A stretch of DNA of 64,000 nucleotides from Amaurobius ferox (taxonomy: Eukaryota > Arthropoda > Arachnida > Araneae > Amaurobiidae), in contig OX578145.1 in NCBI GenBank assembly GCA_951213105.1, positions 6,189,191 to 6,253,190 of the forward strand, read 5' to 3'. Under the pieces are notes generated by a model. It had not been told where the DNA came from and did no database searches. It saw nothing but the letters and a program-made list of their open reading frames with translations. Shown here one piece after another: positions 63,556 through 64,000 of the stretch (the first letter of the stretch is position 1; each line of letters starts with the position of its first letter). A program made the translations under genes and the position numbers.

Positions 63556-64000
63556 CTAAAAAAAAATATAAAAATGAATATATGGATGTAACAAATAAAT
63601 TAAATACTCCAAATACAAAAAATTTGATGTGGGTAATACATGGTTTTCCATACATAATACAAGAACTTTACCTCTTTGTCGATGTGAAATAATGATGGAC
63701 AAGATCCACAGAACAATGTTTTTAACATTGAAAAATACACCGACATTTGGTGCTTTCCTGGTAGTTTAATTTCTTGACACTTACCTTCTACTTTTCACTT
63801 ATTGCACATTCCTTTTGAAAACACAGCAAACCCACATATAACCATCATAAGAGATGGTTCCAAATAACATTAAAAAATTCAGCCAAATGGATAGTGTCAC
63901 ATGGTTGCTTAATCCAAAAGCAAATTCAGTCTCAAAACCCCCTTCAAATCGAACAGAAGCAAGAAGGATAAAATGATACTGGTTGCCAGACTCAGAGAGA
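63556..64000. other. Start of the first intron; no initiator exon found
   Basis: I searched the minus strand for the short MTKDRL-type first exon and did not find it. The initiator exon and promoter therefore lie beyond the window. Confidence 0.5.

Noticed and set aside
62669..62902. Glycine-rich 77-codon frame
   Set aside because: It begins in a (TG)n and poly(G) tract and has no further support.

Overview
This is an AT-rich eukaryotic window, almost certainly from an arthropod. A chelicerate is my best guess, at low confidence. The reasons are a split gene with very long introns, a syntaxin whose sequence is closest to arthropod syntaxin-1A, TCAGT-type initiators in the LTR promoters, and a rich mix of invertebrate transposons. 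There is no prokaryotic gene structure, CRISPR array or tRNA gene.

The only host gene I can support is a plasma-membrane type syntaxin (Qa-SNARE) on the minus strand. It spans at least 438 to 63555. Nine consecutive coding exons lie in the window and encode 283 residues plus the stop. The start codon exon lies beyond position 64000. All internal exon lengths except the first (100, 75, 74, 109, 74, 138 and 111 bases) and all splice phases fit the classic syntaxin-1 gene layout. The introns hold everything else.

Layout from left to right. 1-10349: last exon, 3' UTR and a 9.8 kb intron. This intron contains tandemly duplicated AT-rich repeats and a composite SINE made of a tRNA-like head, a 5S rRNA-derived head and a shared body. 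10350-18627: four exons separated by piggyBac-like MITEs with TTAA target sites. 18628-51088: a 32.5 kb intron that works as a transposon trap. It holds a TIR element, a 149-base hAT MITE with a perfect 8-base target duplication, and a dead Tigger/pogo transposase. It also holds a Copia-type LTR element on the minus strand, split by a 5.8 kb RNase H-bearing LINE with a 75-base target duplication. Next come a dead Mutator-like transposase and a young, nearly intact 9.4 kb Ty3/Gypsy LTR element on the plus strand. 51089-63555: five-prime exons with a Tc1 relic, a second Tigger relic and another piggyBac-like MITE.

The most interesting object is the Gypsy element at 37527-46964. Its LTRs differ at only a few sites. 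Its Gag begins with about 70 residues that look like the N-terminal appended domain of cytosolic asparaginyl-tRNA synthetase, followed by an ordinary capsid region and CCHC knuckle. Gag and Pol are linked by a well-formed -1 frameshift signal: two overlapping slippery heptamers and a hairpin. A single stop codon in the protease is the only obvious lesion. I know of no described retrotransposon Gag carrying this synthetase domain, so it is my main candidate for something new. The second candidate is an HDV-ribozyme-like nested pseudoknot at the 5' end of the LINE.
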